From contig AP025069.1 in the NCBI GenBank assembly GCA_036186865.1, positions 14,770,436-14,834,435 on the forward strand: a stretch of 64,000 nt of DNA, given 5' to 3'. The notes under the pieces are model-generated. The model saw only the letters and a program-made list of their open reading frames with translations, had not been told where the DNA came from and searched no databases. Shown one piece after another: positions 46,801 to 59,182 of this stretch; the first letter of the stretch is position 1; each line of letters begins with the position of its first letter. The stretch is from Eustoma russellianum (lineage: Eukaryota; Streptophyta; Magnoliopsida; Gentianales; Gentianaceae). The position numbers were made by a program, and so were the translations under genes.

Positions 46801-46879
46801 GTTTAAAACAATTTTAAAAACCACATGTTCCGCACCCACTATTCAACCCTCCTTCTAGTGGTGCCTTGCAGATCCTACA
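43820..46879. mobile_element. 3060-bp TG..CA insertion in LTR1, probable solo LTR
   Basis: Absent from LTR2 and LTR3 at the same point. Begins TGTAGAGAAA, ends GATCCTACA (5-bp inverted ends TGTAG/CTACA) and is flanked by AAAAC at 43815-43819 and 46880-46884. No long ORF, PBS or internal domains were recognised. The right part has a text like the end of a long plant LTR (CTCCATCAACCCTGTGGTAA near 46096). A solo LTR of 3 kb would suggest an Ogre/Tat-, Tekay- or Maximus-like parent; the superfamily is not determined, and a non-autonomous element is possible. The run TTACGTACGTACGTTAACG near 44292 is a palindrome-rich spot. Confidence 0.85.
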
Positions 46880-47876
46880 AAAACAGCCCGTTTCATACAC
46901 ATACAAGGGCTTACACTTCATTTTCTTAATGACCATATTACCCCTAAGTCATAAGACATCCAAACATACAACTTATATGCATCCTTTATCCCACAAGTCA
47001 CATTCTATCACAAGAAATATTATTCATACAACCTCTTCATCCAACCGTCCCCCTTACATGTTAAAGAAGAGAGCTTTACCACATTCATCTTAGACATGCA
47101 TCATATTCATACTCAAAGGGGCAAAGAATCCATCTTTGGGGGATTTCACACATGCATGTCATTTTTCTTAAGGAATACTAAACTTCCATGCTTCAAGCTC
47201 AACATTTGCCATCTAAGATTAAATCTTAGTAATAACTAGACATTCAAACATATACTTTCACACACAAGTCAAGAGTATTTATAGTGTACTTGCCTCTTCA
47301 AGCTTGAACCTTTCCTTAGCCTGGAATTTGGATGAAATGAAGTGAAGTCTCCCTCCTCTTCAACATATACCCCACGGTTTTGGAGGAGGAAAAAGAACAA
47401 ATATTAGTTATTATCTTAAGGGAAAGATAGAACTAAATGGAGGCTACATTGTCTTACCAAGATAAGGCGTGAATGGTGTTCAAACCACTAAGAAGATAGT
47501 ACCACTTAAGAGCTTGAAAAGCTTGAACCGAGCGACCATAGGGGTCACGGTTTTTGAGCAAGAAAAAGTAGCAATGTGAGCTTCACTCTATGAATTATGT
47601 AATTCAACTAAGAAGCTAGACATTCCACTTACCTAGAGAATTCTTGAGGCTTGAAGATGAAAATGATTTTCGTCTTCCATGGCTCAAGTTGGCCGTGTGA
47701 GGGGGTGAAGGAGTCCTTGTCCCTTTTTGCTCTTTGTGAATTCTTGAGGGTTGAGTTTAAGAGAGTTCTAGAGTTTTTGGAGAGAAATTTTCTTCAATAG
47801 GCTAATGTTTTAGCCGTCGGGAGCATGAGAGAAGAAGGGAGTTCCCTCTTGCATGGTTAGGTTAATTAGAGTTAAC

Positions 47877-47984
47877 TAACTTGAATTACTTTAGCCAACT
47901 AAGGTTACTTTATTGCTAACTTGAGTTACTTTAGCCAACTAGGGTTACTTTATTGCTAACTTGAGTTACTTTAGCATTGTGGTT
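47877..47984. repeat. 40-bp tandem repeat, nearly three copies, in LTR1
   Basis: Unit TAACTTGAGTTACTTTAGCC followed by AACTAGGGTTACTTTATTGC. Same array at 55012-55118 (LTR2) and 62614-62720 (LTR3). Confidence 0.9.
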
Positions 47985-48563
47985 AACATAAAGTAACCAT
48001 GGTAAAGTTTGAAATGCCTCTTGGTTACACCATAGAGGAATCCGGCGGTTTAAGGGCAATTAGTAGCCTTTACCATGCTTTAGTTACTTTTCAAGTGTGT
48101 TTAATGGAAAGCTATTTGATGGTTGCTCCCTTTTCCTTAATTACTTCCGTTTTTCTTGATTTTTCCTAATTAAAATGTAATTAGGAAAAATCATGAATCT
48201 TCTTGGACTCATGGGGCCGAATTTAGTGAGGGTTGGAAGGGAAATTACCCCACTACTTAAAACTCTTAATTGCTATTTGGGCTTATTTTTAAGGAGGCCC
48301 TTTCTAGGATTAGTTTAATTGGAGAAACATTCTCAAACCCCTGTAAGGCCTTAGGCCGAAGTCTTTTATAGTATTTGGGGTGAATTGACCCCTCCACGTA
48401 GTTCATAATTTCATGCTTGGATTATTATACCATAATTTTCCTTCTTAAAATCTAATTAAGGAAGTAATCACAAAACTAAATAAAATGTACTTGAAGATGC
48501 AACTCTTTATTAATTCACTTATACAAGTCTCAAGTACAATGTGATTTTTCGTTGGGTACAACA

Positions 48564-48576
48564 TCCTCCCCCCTTA
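48564..48576 (-). other. Polypurine tract of array unit 1
   Basis: AAGGGGGGAGGA on the minus strand directly before the LTR start TGTTGTACCC; the same tract lies at 55698-55710 beside LTR2. Confidence 0.88.
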
Positions 48577-48607
48577 TTACAAGTTTCGTCCTCGAAACTT
48601 AGGAGTG

Positions 48608-51600
48608 CTACTCAAAAAGATACGGGTATAAGCTTCTCATGTTTTCCTCTGTCTCCCAAGTAGCTTCATAAATCGAATGGTGCTTCCATTGCACCTTAAC
48701 CATAGGTATGGATCGTTTCCTTAATGTCTTTTCCTTACGATCAACAATCCTTTCCGGTTCTTCTACGTATGTCGCGTTGGCCTCAACTTTCAAGGGCTGC
48801 TCCTCGATGATATGGCTAGGCTCGTGCACATACCGACGAAGTTGTGATACGTGAAATACATCGTGCAATTGAGATAGCGATGGCGGTAGTGCTAGCCGAT
48901 AAGCGACTTCTCCAATTCTTTCAAGAATCTCATATGGTCCAATAAACCTGGGGCTTAACTTTCCTTTGATACCAAACCTCTTAACTCCTTTTGATGGAGA
49001 CACTTTCAAGAACACCTTTTCTCCTGCTTGAAATTCCAATGGACACCGTTTCTCGTCTACCCAAATCTTACTTCTATCTTGGGCCGCTTGTAACCTTTGC
49101 TTTATGATCATTATTCTTTCTCGAGTCTGTTCTACCAGATCAGGTCATGTGAAAACCTTATCTCTGATTTCGTCCCAGTAAAGTGGAGAACGGCACTTTC
49201 TTCCATAAAGTGCTTTATACGGAGCCATCCCAATAGATCGATGATAACTGTTGTTATAAGAAAACTCCACTAATTTAAGATTCTTGTCCCAACTGCCTCA
49301 AAATTCAAGTGTACAAGCTCGCAACATGTCTTCCAGCGTTTGGATGGTCCTCTCCGATTGACCATCCGTCTGAGGGTGAAATGCAGAGCTCATTCGTATC
49401 TCGGTGCCCATAGCTTTTTGAAAAGCTGTCCAAAATCGGGATGTAAAGCGAGGGTCGCGGTCACATACAATGCTCATGGGTACTCCATGAAGGCTCACAA
49501 TCTGATCAACATACGTCGTAGCCAACTTCTCCATAGAGGATTTGATGGTAATAGCCATGAAATGAGCAGATTTTGTCAAACGATCGACGACTACCCAAAT
49601 GGCGTCATGCCCGTTCTTTGTCCTTGGCAGGTCAGTTACAAAATCCATAGCAATGTGGTCCCACTTCCACTCAGGGACTTCAAGAGGCTGTAATAAACCT
49701 GCGGATCTCTCATGTTCAGCTTTCACTTTTTGACAAACAAGGCATTTCTCTACAAATTCTGCAATTTGCCTCTTCATGCCATGCCACCTGAATCTTTGCT
49801 TTAAGTCTTGGTGCATTTTATTGGCTCCAGGATGGATAGACAATCGAGAATTATGAGCTTCACGAAGGACTTCGTTCTTTATATCCTCGTCATGGGGTAC
49901 GCACAGTCGTCCTCTAAACCACAAGCTATCGTCATTTCTAATCTCAAAATCCTCAGACGGTTTGTTTTTGACCTGTCCTTAGTTTTCTTCAAAATTTCAT
50001 CCCCTTCTTGACCCTCCTTAATCTTATCAATCAGAGAAGGAATCAATACCAACTTAGCGAGCATGCTATCAATGGAATCCACTACCTCGAGATCAAATTC
50101 TTCCATATCATGTTGCAAAGGTGGTTGATGCGGATTGCTTGTCTTTCGACTCAAGGCGTCAGCAACTTTATTGGCTTTTCTCGGATGATACTGAATAGAA
50201 AGGTCGTAGTCCTTCATCAACTCTAGCCATCTGTGTTGACGCATATTTAATTCTTTCTGGGTGAAAAGGTACTTAAGTCTCTTGTGATCTGTGAAGATTT
50301 CACACCTTTAATGTCTCCATATCTTTAGGGCAAAGACTACGGCTGCGAGCTCAAGATCATGTACCGGGTAGTTTTGTTTAAATGGCTTCAGCTGTCTAGA
50401 TGCATACGCAATCACTCAATTTTTTTTTGCATTAGCACGCATTTAAGTCCATTCTTAGAGGCGTCGCTATACACCACAAAACTTTCACCCGAAATAGGTT
50501 GTGCCAACACTGGAGCGGAAGTCAACTTTTCTTTTAGTTCGGTAAAACTCCCTTCGCAGTCTGTGGTCCATTCAAACTTTGTCTTTTTCTGAGTCAAACG
50601 GGTGAGAGGCATCGCAATCCGAGAAAACCCTTCAACGAACTTGCGATAATAGCCAGCGAAACCAAGGAAACTCCGTACTTCCGTAACATTCGTTGGCCTT
50701 GGCCATTCTGTAATTGCCTCAATCTTTTTGGAATCCACATATATCCCATCCTCAGATATAACGTGTCCTAGAAATTCTACACTGCGTAACCAAAATTCGC
50801 ATTTACTGAATTTGGCATATAGTTTCTTTCTTCGTAAAATGTCAATGACAGTCCTTAAATGGGCCACATGGATCTCTTTATCCGGTGAGTAGATCAAGAT
50901 GTCATCGATAAAAACACAAGAAATTTGTCCAGTTGTTCTTGAAATACTCGATTCATCAGATCCATAAACGCCACGGGGGCATTGGTCATTCCGAATGGCA
51001 TTACAAGAAATTCGTTATGTCCATAACGTGTTCTGAATGCAGTTTTCGGGACATCCTCAGCTTTGATCTTCAATTGGAAGTATCTCGAGCGAAGATCAAT
51101 CTTACTAAAAATTCGTGCCCCCTGTATCACGATATTTTTAGGTAGTCTTCATAATAGACTTATCATTGAAATAAAAACCCTGAATCGCTTACCCGAAGCT
51201 GATCGAATAGGTCGTCAATCCTAGGCAATGGGTATTTGTTGTTTATTGTGATCTTGTTGAGTTCTCTATAGTCAATGCATAAACGCATACTCCCATCCTT
51301 TTTCTTTACAAATAACACAGGAGCACCCCAAGGTGAAACACTTGGGCGGATGAGTATCTTTTCCAGCAACTCACATAACTGTTCTTTCAATTCTTTTAAT
51401 TCCGCTGGCGCCATCCGATAGGGAGCCTTTGATATCGACTCAGCTCCAGGGATTAGGTTAATCTCAAAAGAGATTTCTCGATATGCAGGAAGACCCGGTA
51501 GCTCCTCTAGAAAAACGTCAGGATATTCTCTGACCACCGAAACTTGAGAAAGATCGGAGGGCGCCTGATCGACCTTCATTGCATAAACTAGAAATCCTTC

Positions 51601-51840
51601 GTGTCCTTTCTTCAACGCCTTATTGGCGCGGATCGCATTTGCATAAACATTCTTGTGATACTTTCTTAATTTCGAACCTCTCTAGAAGTTTACTTTCTTA
51701 CGTGTGGGGTCCTTAATAGAAACCCGCTTTTCACTGCAATCGATGTGTGCAAAATTCTTGGAGAGCCAATCCATTCCAAGAATTACATCGAAATCAGTCA
51801 TGGGTATGGGAATTAAGTCGTCGTCAAACCGGTGATCATC
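48608..51840 (-). pseudogene. pol of array unit 1 (protease end, RT, RNase H, integrase, chromodomain-like end)
   Basis: Read right to left. It starts inside the protease at DFDVILGMDWLS (about 51780); gag and the protease active site are missing. RT: PYRMAPAELKELK, SPWGAPVLFVKKKDGSMR, LCIDYRELNKITI, intron at 51122-51192, FSKIDLRSRYFQLK, VMPFGMTNAP, and a one-base loss in the catalytic FIDD near 50905. RNase H follows (DASKNGLKCVLMQ). Integrase 49298-49924 is open: HHCC site, MDFVTDLPRTKNG, VCDRDPRF and DGQSERTIQTL. The C-terminal block 48608-49111 has GEKVFLKVSPSKGV and KVQWKHHSIYEATWETEE. TGA codons at about 49298 and 49145-49147. Confidence 0.92.
51122..51192 (-). other. Predicted 71-bp intron in RT of array unit 1
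   Basis: Donor GTAAGC at 51192 and acceptor ATACAG ending at 51122 on the minus strand. Removal joins FDQLR to GARIFSKIDL in phase 0, the same codon boundary as the intron of gypsy A. Confidence 0.8.
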
Positions 51841-52027
51841 AAACTCAAGAAGATATAAAATTTCACAGACTAAGATTTTCGTGATTAAGTCATGACTCTA
51901 ATTTCTAGTCTAAGTCATCCAAGTCTAAGGTCAACTCTCATCTAAGATCATGACTTAGATCTAAGGTCAAACATATATTTCTAAAATCATAACTTAATTC
52001 TATATTCTGCCCGGATCTAGAGCCTCA
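51841..52027 (-). other. Remnant leader of array unit 1 (gag deleted)
   Basis: Under 200 bp separate PBS and protease remnant, where an intact element would have a leader, gag and the protease N-terminus. It holds imperfect repeats of TAAGTCATGACT and ATGACTTAGATCTAA. The equivalent stretch at about 58985-59170 has the same structure. Confidence 0.8.
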
Positions 52028-52039
52028 GCTCTGATACCA
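52028..52039 (-). other. Primer binding site of array unit 1
   Basis: TGGTATCAGAGC on the minus strand, two bases from LTR2. An identical site lies at 59171-59182 beside LTR3. Confidence 0.93.
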
Positions 52040-52041
52040 AG

Positions 52042-55000
52042 TGTAGCGCCCCACACCCCGGCCTAGCCGGATATGGTGCACCCGCCGTACTTCACTACGG
52101 GGAGTACCAGGCGTCAATTCATAACATGTCGTAGTCCATAACAAAATATGTGAACCTTCCTGCTTACGCATCAAAAGGTAAGCAAAACAGAGGCAGAATA
52201 AAACCTTTTAAAATAAAGAAGTCTAAACATCCGTCATAAGTCTTACAAACATGATCACAAAATGAAGAAATCCGAAAATCAATGTTCCCAACATAAGTTC
52301 ATAAAAAAATCCATCCAACATGACCATCATATCAGAAACCCTTAAGCCGTTCTTCTTTCGCTCTTCTACGGACAGGGAACACTAGGCTCATCCTCGATCC
52401 ACTCGACCCTATTTCCTGCTGGTTCTGGGTGAAAAATATAAGAGGTGAGTGACAACTTCGCCAGCAAGTAAACTATAAATAATCATTAATTAAATGGAAA
52501 GTACACACAAGAACCAAAACCCCAAAATTTTGGTTTCACAACATACCTGACTTTCAATCCATTACCCGTAAGGAAATAAGATCATAACTTATAAGACAAG
52601 AAATCACATTAAGATCATAGCTTAGGAGATATTAAATCATAACATCATTGCCTAAGTAACATTGCATCAATCATCCGACCAGCTATGAAATGCGGTATGC
52701 ATGAGTATGCACATGTGATGCATCATGATAAAAATGAGGATAAGTTCTTTCGTTGTTTCTTTCAAAACATAATTGTCACTTAAAACAAGAGAGTGTTTAG
52801 ATCTATTATATCTGGATCTGAGGCGGTCATGCTCATCCTTTCGAATCTATTATTTCTGAATCCGAAAATGGTCATATCATCAATCATAGTTATCAGGTCT
52901 ATTCTCTCCGGGCCTATTTTCAAAATCTCTTGAAATATGTATGCATAAGGGTATCTTGTCTACTTGCCATAAAAATTACGTAACGAGTCAAGACGTAGAA
53001 AACCTTCAAATAATTAATTCACCAAACAAGGTACTGCTGATTTCAGCAGTACAGTACCCTTCTTTTACCTTTCTTTCAAGCCCATTAAGTATTATTTAAT
53101 TTGGGCCAACACCTGGAAAATACTGCAAACATACCAGGAATTAATGCTCATAAGCCCAAACCATACAAATAAGTCTAAGCCCACAAGAACAAAGCCTCAC
53201 AACCAATTCCGTAATTCTGCCCGATTTTCCAGTTTAGTAATACCAACTTAACTTCGGTAGTTACCCCTTAAAATAATAATTTCAAGCTGATTAATTTACA
53301 TGGACATGCTCATCTATGTCCTAAGTAATTACCATAAAAATGTCAAGGCAATATAATAACTTTAAAGGGGTCATTTACTCGCTTTCCTAAAAACGGTTAC
53401 ATGCTGATTCTGGAGTAACCAGTTTTACTACAAATTTAGTTGTGACTAAACCGTAAGTCCTTTTTCAAAAATTCCAACTCAAAGGCTTAGTAAATACATA
53501 AGGCTATCATCCTACCAAAAATCAGCCCATTTTCATGTTTATAAGGTCTATTTTCAGGTCAACTAACACGTCACTTAAATTCTACCCAGTTCCAGTAATT
53601 TCAGCTTGAGCCGTTTTACCAAAAGTTTTATAAAAGATAAACCGTAACTCCTTTTACCAAAATTAAAACTCTCATATTTACTACACGCATAGGGCTAATG
53701 TCATACCAAAAATTAGCTTAATTGAATACTCCTAAGATCCCTTTTCAGGTCATGCAATACGTCACATGAATCTGTCCTGTTCCAGTAATTTTTCCCTTTT
53801 TGTCAACTTAAGTTATTCTTCAAAAATGGCTTGCTAACCATCAAATACTCTTTCTAAAATACACATTACAGGTTCTAATACATTCTCAAGGTCCCATACG
53901 AATCACTTCAAAAACAGTTTTGAAGGTTACACATAGCACACCTTGATTTTTGCACCTTTTGTACATAATAAAGTCTATCCTTGGCACATCTAGTTTGTAT
54001 GTCCCATACCCCCAAAACAGACCATTTCATACACATGCAAGGGCTTACACTTCATTTTCTTAATGAACATATTTCCCCTAAGTCATAAGACATCCAAACA
54101 TACAACTTATATGCATCCTTTACCCAATAAGTCACATTCTTTCACAAGAAATATTATTCATACAACCCCTTCATCCAACCGTCCCTCTTACATGTTAAAG
54201 AAGAGAGCTTTACCACATTCATCTTAGACATGCATCATATTCATATTCAAAAAGGCAAAGAATCCATCTTTGGTGGATTTCACACATGCATGTCACTTTT
54301 CTTAAGGAATATTAAACTTTCATGCTTCAAGCTTAACATTTGCCATCTAAGATTAAATCTTAGTAATAACTAGACATTCAAGCATATACTTTCACACACA
54401 AGTCAAAAGTATTTATAGTGTACTTGCCTCTTCAAGCTTGAACCTTTCCTTAGCTTGGAATTTGGACGAAATGAAGTGAAGTCTCCCTCCTCTTCAACAT
54501 ATACCCCACGGTTTTGGAGGAGGAAAAAGAACAAATGTTAGTTATTATCTTAAGGGAAAGATAGAACTAAATAAAGGCTAGATTGGCTTACCATGATAAG
54601 GCTTGAATGGTGTTCAAACCACTAAGAAGATAGTACCACTTAAGAGCTTGAAAAGCTTGAACCTAGCGACCATAGGGGTCACGGTTTTTGAGCAAGAAAG
54701 AGTAGCAATGTAAGCTTCACTCTATGAATTATGTAATTCAACTAAGAAGCTAGACATTCCACTTACCTAGAGAATCCTTGAGGCTTGAAGATGAAAATGA
54801 TTTTGGTCTTCCTTGGCTCAAGTTGGCCGTGTGAGGGGGTGAAAGAGTCCTTGCCCCTTTTTGCTCTTTGTGAATTCCTGAGGGTTGAGTTTAAGAGAGT
54901 TCTAGAGTTCTTGGAGAGAAATTTTCTTCAATAGGCTAAGTGTTTTAGCCGTCGGGAGCAAGAGAGAAGAAGGGAGTTCCCTCTTGCATGGTTAGGTTAA

Positions 55001-55697
55001 TTAGAGTTAACTAACTTGAATTACTTTAGCCAACTAAGGTTACTTTATTGCTAACTTGAGTTACTTTAGCCAACTAGGGTTACTTTATTGCTAACTTGAG
55101 TTACTTCAGCATTGTGGTTAACTTAAAGTAACCATGGTAAAGTTTGAAATGCCTCTTGGTTACATCATAGAGGAATCCGGCGGTTTAAGGGCAATTAGTA
55201 GCCTTTACCATGCTTTAGTTACTTTTCAAGTGTGTTTAATGGAAATCTATTTGGTAGTTGCCCCTTTTTCCTTAATTACTTCCCTTTTTCTCGTTTTTCG
55301 TAATTAAAATGTAATTAGGAAAAACATGAATCTTCTTGGACTCATGGGGCCGAATTTAGTGAGGGTTGGGAGGGAAATTGCCCCACTACTTAAAACTCTT
55401 AATTGCTATTTGGGCTTATTTTTAAGGAGGCCCTTTCTATGACTAGTTTAATTATGGAAACATTCTCAAGCCCCTTTAAGGCCTTAGGGTCGAAGTCTTT
55501 TATAGTATTTGGGGTGAATTGGCACCTCCACATAGTTCATAATTTCATGCTTGGATTATTATACCATAATTTTCCTTCTTAAAATCTAATTAAGGAAGTA
55601 ATCACAAAACTAAATAAAATATACTTGAAGATGCAACTTTTCATTAATTCACTTATACAAGTCTCAAGTACAATGTGATTTTTTGTTGGGTACAACA
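52042..55697 (-). repeat. LTR2 of the array (shared middle LTR)
   Basis: 3656 bp. Shorter than LTR3 mainly because about 450 bp between two CGGGCCT copies (matching 60053 and 60497 in LTR3) are missing at about 52910, taking out most of the 44-bp repeats. It serves both as the 5' LTR of unit 1 and the 3' LTR of unit 2. Confidence 0.92.
55012..55118. repeat. 40-bp tandem repeat in LTR2
   Basis: Same units as at 47877-47984. Confidence 0.88.
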
Positions 55698-55744
55698 TCC
55701 TCCCCCCTTATTACAAGTTTCGTCCTCGAAACTTTGGAGCGATA

Positions 55745-58700
55745 CTAAAAAAGATACGGGTATAAGCTTCTCATGTTTTCCTCTGTCTCCCAAGTAGCTT
55801 CATCAATCGAATGGTGCTTACATTGCACCTTAACCATACGTATGGATCGTTTCCTTAATGTCTTTTCCTTACGATCAACAATCCTTTCTGGTTCTTCTAC
55901 GTATGTCACGTCGGCCTCAACTTTCAAGGGTTGCTCCTCGATGATATGGCTAGGCTCGTGTACATACCGACGAAGTTGTGATACGTGAAATACATCGTGC
56001 AATTGAGATAGCGACGGCGGTAGTGCTAGCCGGTAAGCGACTTCTCCAATTCTTTCAAGAATCTCATATGGTCCAGTAAACCTGGGGCTTAACTTTCCTT
56101 TGATATCAAACCTCTTAACTCCTTTTGATGGCGGCACTTTCAAGAACACCTTTTCTCCTGCTTGAAATTCCAATGGCCGCCGTTTCTTGTCTGCCCAAAT
56201 CTTAATTCTATCTTGGACCACTTGTAACCTTTGATTTATGATCATTATTCTCTCTCGAGTCTGTTCTACCAGATCAGGTCATGTGAAAACCTTATCTTTG
56301 ATTTCGTCCCAGTAAAGGGGAGAACGGCACTTTCTTCCGTAAAGTGCTTCATACGGAGCCATCCCAATAGATCAATGATAACTGTTGTTATAAGAAAACT
56401 CCACTAATTTAAGATTCTTGTCCTAACTCCCTCCAAATTCAAGTGTACAAGCTCGCAACATGTCTTCCAGCGTTTGGATGGTCCTCTCCGATTGACCATC
56501 CATCTCAGGGTGAAATGCAGAACTCATTCGTATCTCGGTGCCCATCGCTTTTTGAAAAGCTGTCCAAAATCAGAATGTAAAGTGAGGGTCGCGGTCACAT
56601 ACAATCCTCATGGGTACTCCATGAAGGCTCACAATCTGATCAACATACATCGTAGCCACCTTCTCCATAGAGGATTTGATGGTAATAGCCATGAAATGAG
56701 CATATTTTGTTAAACAATCGACGACTACCCAAATGGCATCATGTCCGTTCTTCGTCCTTGGCAGGTCAGTTATAAAATCCATAGCAATGTGGTCCCACTT
56801 CCACTCAGGGACTTCAAGAGGGTGTAATAAACCTGCGGGTCACTGATGTTCCGCTTTCACTTTCTGATAAACAAGTCATTTCTCTACAAATTCTGCAATT
56901 TGCCTCTTCATGCCATGCCACCAGAATCTTTGCTTTAAGTCTTGGTACATTTTTTTTGGCTCCAGGATGGATAGACAATCGAGAATTATGAGCTTCACGA
57001 AGGACTTCGTTCTTTATATCCTCGTCATGGGGTACGCACAGTCATCCTCTAAACCACAAGCTATCATCATTTCTAATATCAAAATCCTCAGACGGTTTCG
57101 TTTTCAACCTGTCCTTAGTTTTCTTCGAAATTTCATCCCCTTCTTGACCCTCCTTAATCTTATCAATCAGCGAAGGAATCAATACCAACTTAGTGAGCAT
57201 GCTATCAATGGAATCCACTACCTCGAGATCAAATTCTTCCATATCACGTTGCAAAGGTGGTTGACGTGGATGGCTTGTCTTTTGACTCAAGGCGTCAACA
57301 ACTTTATTGGCTTTTCCCGGATGATACTTAATAGAAAGGTCGTAGTCCTTCATCAACTCTAGCCATCTACGTTGGCGAATATTTAATTCTTTCTGGATGA
57401 AAAGGTACTTAAGGATCTTGTGATCTGTGAAGATTTCACACCTTTCATCGTACAAATAATGTCTCCATATCTTTAGGGCAAAGACTACGGCTGCGAGCTC
57501 AAGATCATGTACCGGGTAGTTTTGTTCAAACGGCTTCAACTGTCTAGATGCATACGCAATCACTCAATTTTTTTGCATTAGCACGCATCCAAGTCCATTC
57601 TTAGAGGCATCGCTATACACCACAAAACTTTCATCGAAATAGGTTGTGCCAACACTGGAGCGGAAGTCAACTTTTCTTTTAGTTTGGTAAAACTCGTTTC
57701 GCAGTCTGTGGTCCATTCGAACTTTGCCTTTTTCTGGGTCAAACGGGTGAGAGGCATCGCAATCCGAGAAAACCCTTCAACGAACTTGCGATAATAGCCA
57801 GCGAGACCAAGGAAACTCTGTACTTCTGTAACATTCGTTGGCCTTGGACATTCTGTAATTGCCTCGATCTTTTTGGGATCCACATATATCCCATCCTCAG
57901 ATATAACGTGTCCTAGAAATGCTACACTGCGTAACCAAAATTCGCATTTAGTGAATTTGGCATACAGTTTCTTTCTTCGTAAATTGTCAAGGACAGTCCT
58001 TAAATGGGCCATATGGGTCTCTTTATCCGGTGAGTAGATCAAGATGTCATCGATAAAGACCATAACAAATTTGTCCATTTGTTCTTGGAATACTCGATTC
58101 ATTAGATCCATAAATGCCGCGGGGCGTTGGTCAGTCCAAATGGCATTACAAGGAATTCGTAATGTCCATACGTGTTCTGAATGCAGTTTTCAGGACATCC
58201 TCAGCTTTGATCTTCAATTGGAAGTATCCCGAGCGAAGATCAATCTTACTGAAAATTCGTGCCCCCTGCATCATGATATTTTTAGGTAGTGTTTATAATA
58301 GACTTATCATTGAAATAAAAACTTTGAATCGCTTATCCGAAGCTGATCGAATAGGTCGTCAATCCTAGGCAATGGGTTTTTGTTCTTTATTGTGATCTTG
58401 TTGAGTTCTCTTTAGTCAATGCATAAACACATACTCCCATCCTTTTTCTTTACGAATAACACAGGAGCACCCCAAGGTGAAACACATGGGCAGATGAGTT
58501 TCTTTTCCAGCAACTCACGTAACTGTTCTTTCAATTCTTTTAATTCCACTAGCGCCATCCGATAGGGAGCCTTTGATATCGGCTCAGCTCCTGGGATTAG
58601 GTTAATCTCAAAAGAGATTTCTCGATCTGGAGGAAGACCCAGTAGCTCCTCTGGAAAAACATCAGGATATTCTCGGACCACCGGAACTTGAGAAAGATCG

Positions 58701-58960
58701 GAGGGGGCCTGATCGACATTCATTGCATAAACGAGAAATCCTTCGTTTCCTTTCTTCAACGCCTTACTGGTGCGGATCGCATTTGCATAAACATTCTTGG
58801 GATACTTCCTTAATTTCGAACCTCCCTGGAAGTTTACTTCCTTACGTGTGGGGTCCTTAATAGTAAACCTCTTTTCACTGCAATCGATGTGTGAAAATTC
58901 TTGGAGAGCCAATCCATTCCAAGAATTACATCGAAATCAATCATAGGTATGGGAATTAAG
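55745..58960 (-). pseudogene. pol of array unit 2 (protease end, RT, RNase H, integrase, chromodomain-like end)
   Basis: Close copy of unit 1 with the same start inside the protease and no gag. RT: PYRMALVELKELKEQL and SPWGAPVLFVKKKDGS; the intron has a mutated donor; here FIDDILIYSPDKE (about 58040) is intact, with FLGLAGYYRKFVEGFSR. RNase H: YASRQLKPFEQNYPVHDLEL and KIWRHYLYDERC (57450-57540), intact where unit 1 has lost a segment. Integrase is broken in the zinc-site region; 56570-56782 keeps MDFITDLPRTKNG. The C-terminal block 55745-56245 is open (EATWETEENMRSLYPYLF). The TGA at 56279-56281 is shared with unit 1. Confidence 0.92.
58266..58336 (-). other. RT intron of array unit 2, donor mutated
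   Basis: Same 71-bp insert as at 51122-51192, but the donor reads ATAAGC instead of GTAAGC. The acceptor TGCAG is kept. Confidence 0.75.
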
Positions 58961-59170
58961 TCGACGTCAAACCGGTGATCATCAAACTCAAGAAGATATA
59001 AAATTTCATAGACTAAGATTTTCGTGATTAAGTCATGACTCTAATTTCCAGTCTAAGTCACCTTAGTCTAAGGTCAACTCTCATCTAAGATCATGACTTA
59101 GATCTAAAATCAAACTTAGATTTTTAAAATCATAACTTAATTCTATATTCTGCCCGGATCTAGAGCCTCA

Positions 59171-59182
59171 GCTCTGATACCA
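59171..59182 (-). other. Primer binding site of array unit 2
   Basis: TGGTATCAGAGC on the minus strand, two bases from LTR3. Confidence 0.93.

Larger units (their letters stand above)
41384..48563 (-). repeat. LTR1 of the array, with a 3 kb insertion
   Basis: 7180 bp; after removing the insertion at 43820-46879 and one duplication copy, about 4115 bp remain, close to LTR3 (4117 bp). It is the 3' LTR of the minus-strand element. No coding. Confidence 0.92.
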
